A stretch of 7,074 nucleotides of DNA from Promethearchaeota archaeon (lineage in GTDB: Archaea; Asgardarchaeota; Lokiarchaeia; Sigynarchaeales; SOKP01): NCBI GenBank assembly GCA_019057775.1, contig JAHLWT010000210.1, positions 1 through 7,074 of the forward strand. Direction: 5' to 3'. The notes beneath the pieces were generated by a model that was not told where the DNA came from, ran no database searches, and saw nothing but the letters and a program-made list of their open reading frames with translations. This document shows, piece after piece, positions 6,506-7,074 of the stretch (position 1 is its first letter; every line of letters starts with the position of its first letter). The position numbers and the translations under genes are program-made.

Positions 6506-7074
6506 TTAGCCTCCAAATATCCCCACTAGGATATCGAAATAGAAAGAGAAAAAAAGGATCGAAAAAAGAAAGAGCCCAGAGATAATTATACCTTTATCGA
6601 AAAATGCTTTTTCGGTTCTTCTCGCTATTTCAGGCTTCGCTGACGTTAAATACATATACCGCATAATTAAATACAATGAAATAGGGATGGTAAAAATCAC
6701 GATATATTCTTGTAGGATTATGGTAGGTTCGAAAAGGTTGAATTTTAATATCAGATAAAGAGAATAAGACATAAATAAAGAGCTTGCAATCATGACATGA
6801 AATTGATCTAGTAATTTTAGAGAATATTGATCGTAAACTTTCTTATGCTGAACAGCTTTGTCTTTTCCAAGAAGTATTAGGTCGCCCTTTCTTTTAGCTA
6901 TGCTTAAGAACATCGCGATTTCGAAAATTGCTAAAAATAACCAAGCGGAAATGTATTCATCTATTATAACGACCCCAGATAACGCCCTCCATAAGTAACC
7001 TGTAGATAAGATGGAAATATCAATAAAAGCGTAATTTTTAAAAAAATGGTTGTAAAATTGTCCTGTTAAGATGA
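6506..7074 (-). CDS. UbiA-superfamily prenyltransferase, decaprenyl-phosphate phosphoribosyltransferase-like (N-terminus beyond window)
   Basis: The C-terminal 188 residues of an integral membrane enzyme are present; the frame stays open to base 7074, so the ATG at 6913 is an internal Met. The visible part begins ILTGQFYNHFFKNYAF. It continues FIDISILSTGYLWRALSGV, WLFLAIFEIAMFLSIAKRKG, DLILLG...HKKVYDQYSLKLLDQ and YLIMRYMYL. This order (D..I...G...RA.SG, then F...AKR..EL, then the EYS-LLDQ segment) matches the UbiA branch containing mycobacterial Rv3806c. Enzymes of that branch transfer phosphoribose from PRPP to a polyprenyl phosphate, making a lipid-linked pentose donor for cell-surface glycans. 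The first Asp-rich motif would lie outside the window. Several membrane helices follow one another, ending near the C-terminus. Superfamily membership is firm; the exact donor and acceptor in this organism are inferred. A hairpin and T-run separate it from the transporter genes. Confidence 0.85.
   Translation of the reverse strand, partial: ILTGQFYNHFFKNYAFIDISILSTGYLWRALSGVVIIDEYISAWLFLAIFEIAMFLSIAKRKGDLILLGKDKAVQHKKVYDQYSLKLLDQFHVMIASSLFMSYSLYLILKFNLFEPTIILQEYIVIFTIPISLYLIMRYMYLTSAKPEIARRTEKAFFDKGIIISGLFLFSILFFSFYFDILVGIFGG

Noticed and set aside
6506..6913. Complete 135-residue membrane protein starting at the ATG at 6913
   Set aside because: The frame continues upstream to the window edge with conserved UbiA-type sequence (ILSTGYLWRALSG and WLFLAIFEIA), so this Met is internal to a longer protein.
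1..7074. CRISPR array, tRNA, rRNA or insertion sequence
   Set aside because: I saw no regularly spaced repeats, no cloverleaf or T-loop consensus, no transposase and no terminal inverted repeats flanking a gene.

Overview
The window is AT-rich and every gene reads on the minus strand. It looks archaeal. The substrate-binding protein has an uncleaved-looking signal anchor with no lipobox, start codons are preceded by GGAGG- or GTGAT-type Shine-Dalgarno sites, and poly-T tracts follow genes where archaeal terminators would lie. The style of the binding protein's N-terminus, the UbiA-type enzyme and the unrecognised genes suggest an Asgard (Promethearchaeota, Loki-like) genome. That placement is an impression from sequence style, not a search result.

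Layout, in the direction of transcription (high to low coordinates): (1) the 3' part of a UbiA-superfamily membrane prenyltransferase resembling decaprenyl-phosphate phosphoribosyltransferase, 7074-6506, cut by the window edge; (2) an intergenic region, 6505-6228, with a hairpin plus T-run for the upstream gene and a promoter candidate for the next; (3) a family 5 extracellular solute-binding protein, 6227-4497; (4) a 99-bp AT-rich gap with a T10 run; (5) an unrecognised 293-residue soluble protein, 4397-3516, whose stop overlaps (ATGA) the start of (6) an unrecognised 161-residue multi-pass membrane protein, 3519-3034; (7) a DppB/OppB permease, 2985-1957; (8) a DppC/OppC permease, 1923-922; (9) a DppD/OppD ATPase, 872 to beyond base 1, whose C-terminus is outside the window.

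Genes 3 and 7-9 form a peptide/nickel-type (Opp/Dpp) ABC importer. The anchored binding protein captures peptide-like ligand outside the cell, DppB and DppC form the channel, and DppD is one of the two ATPases. A DppF would be expected just past base 1. Two features depart from the textbook operon. Two unknown, translationally coupled genes sit between the binding protein and the permeases. The DppD ATPase carries a highly charged, coiled-coil-like insertion of about 55 residues between its Q-loop and its ABC signature. These are the best leads. I found no mobile element, CRISPR array or RNA gene.
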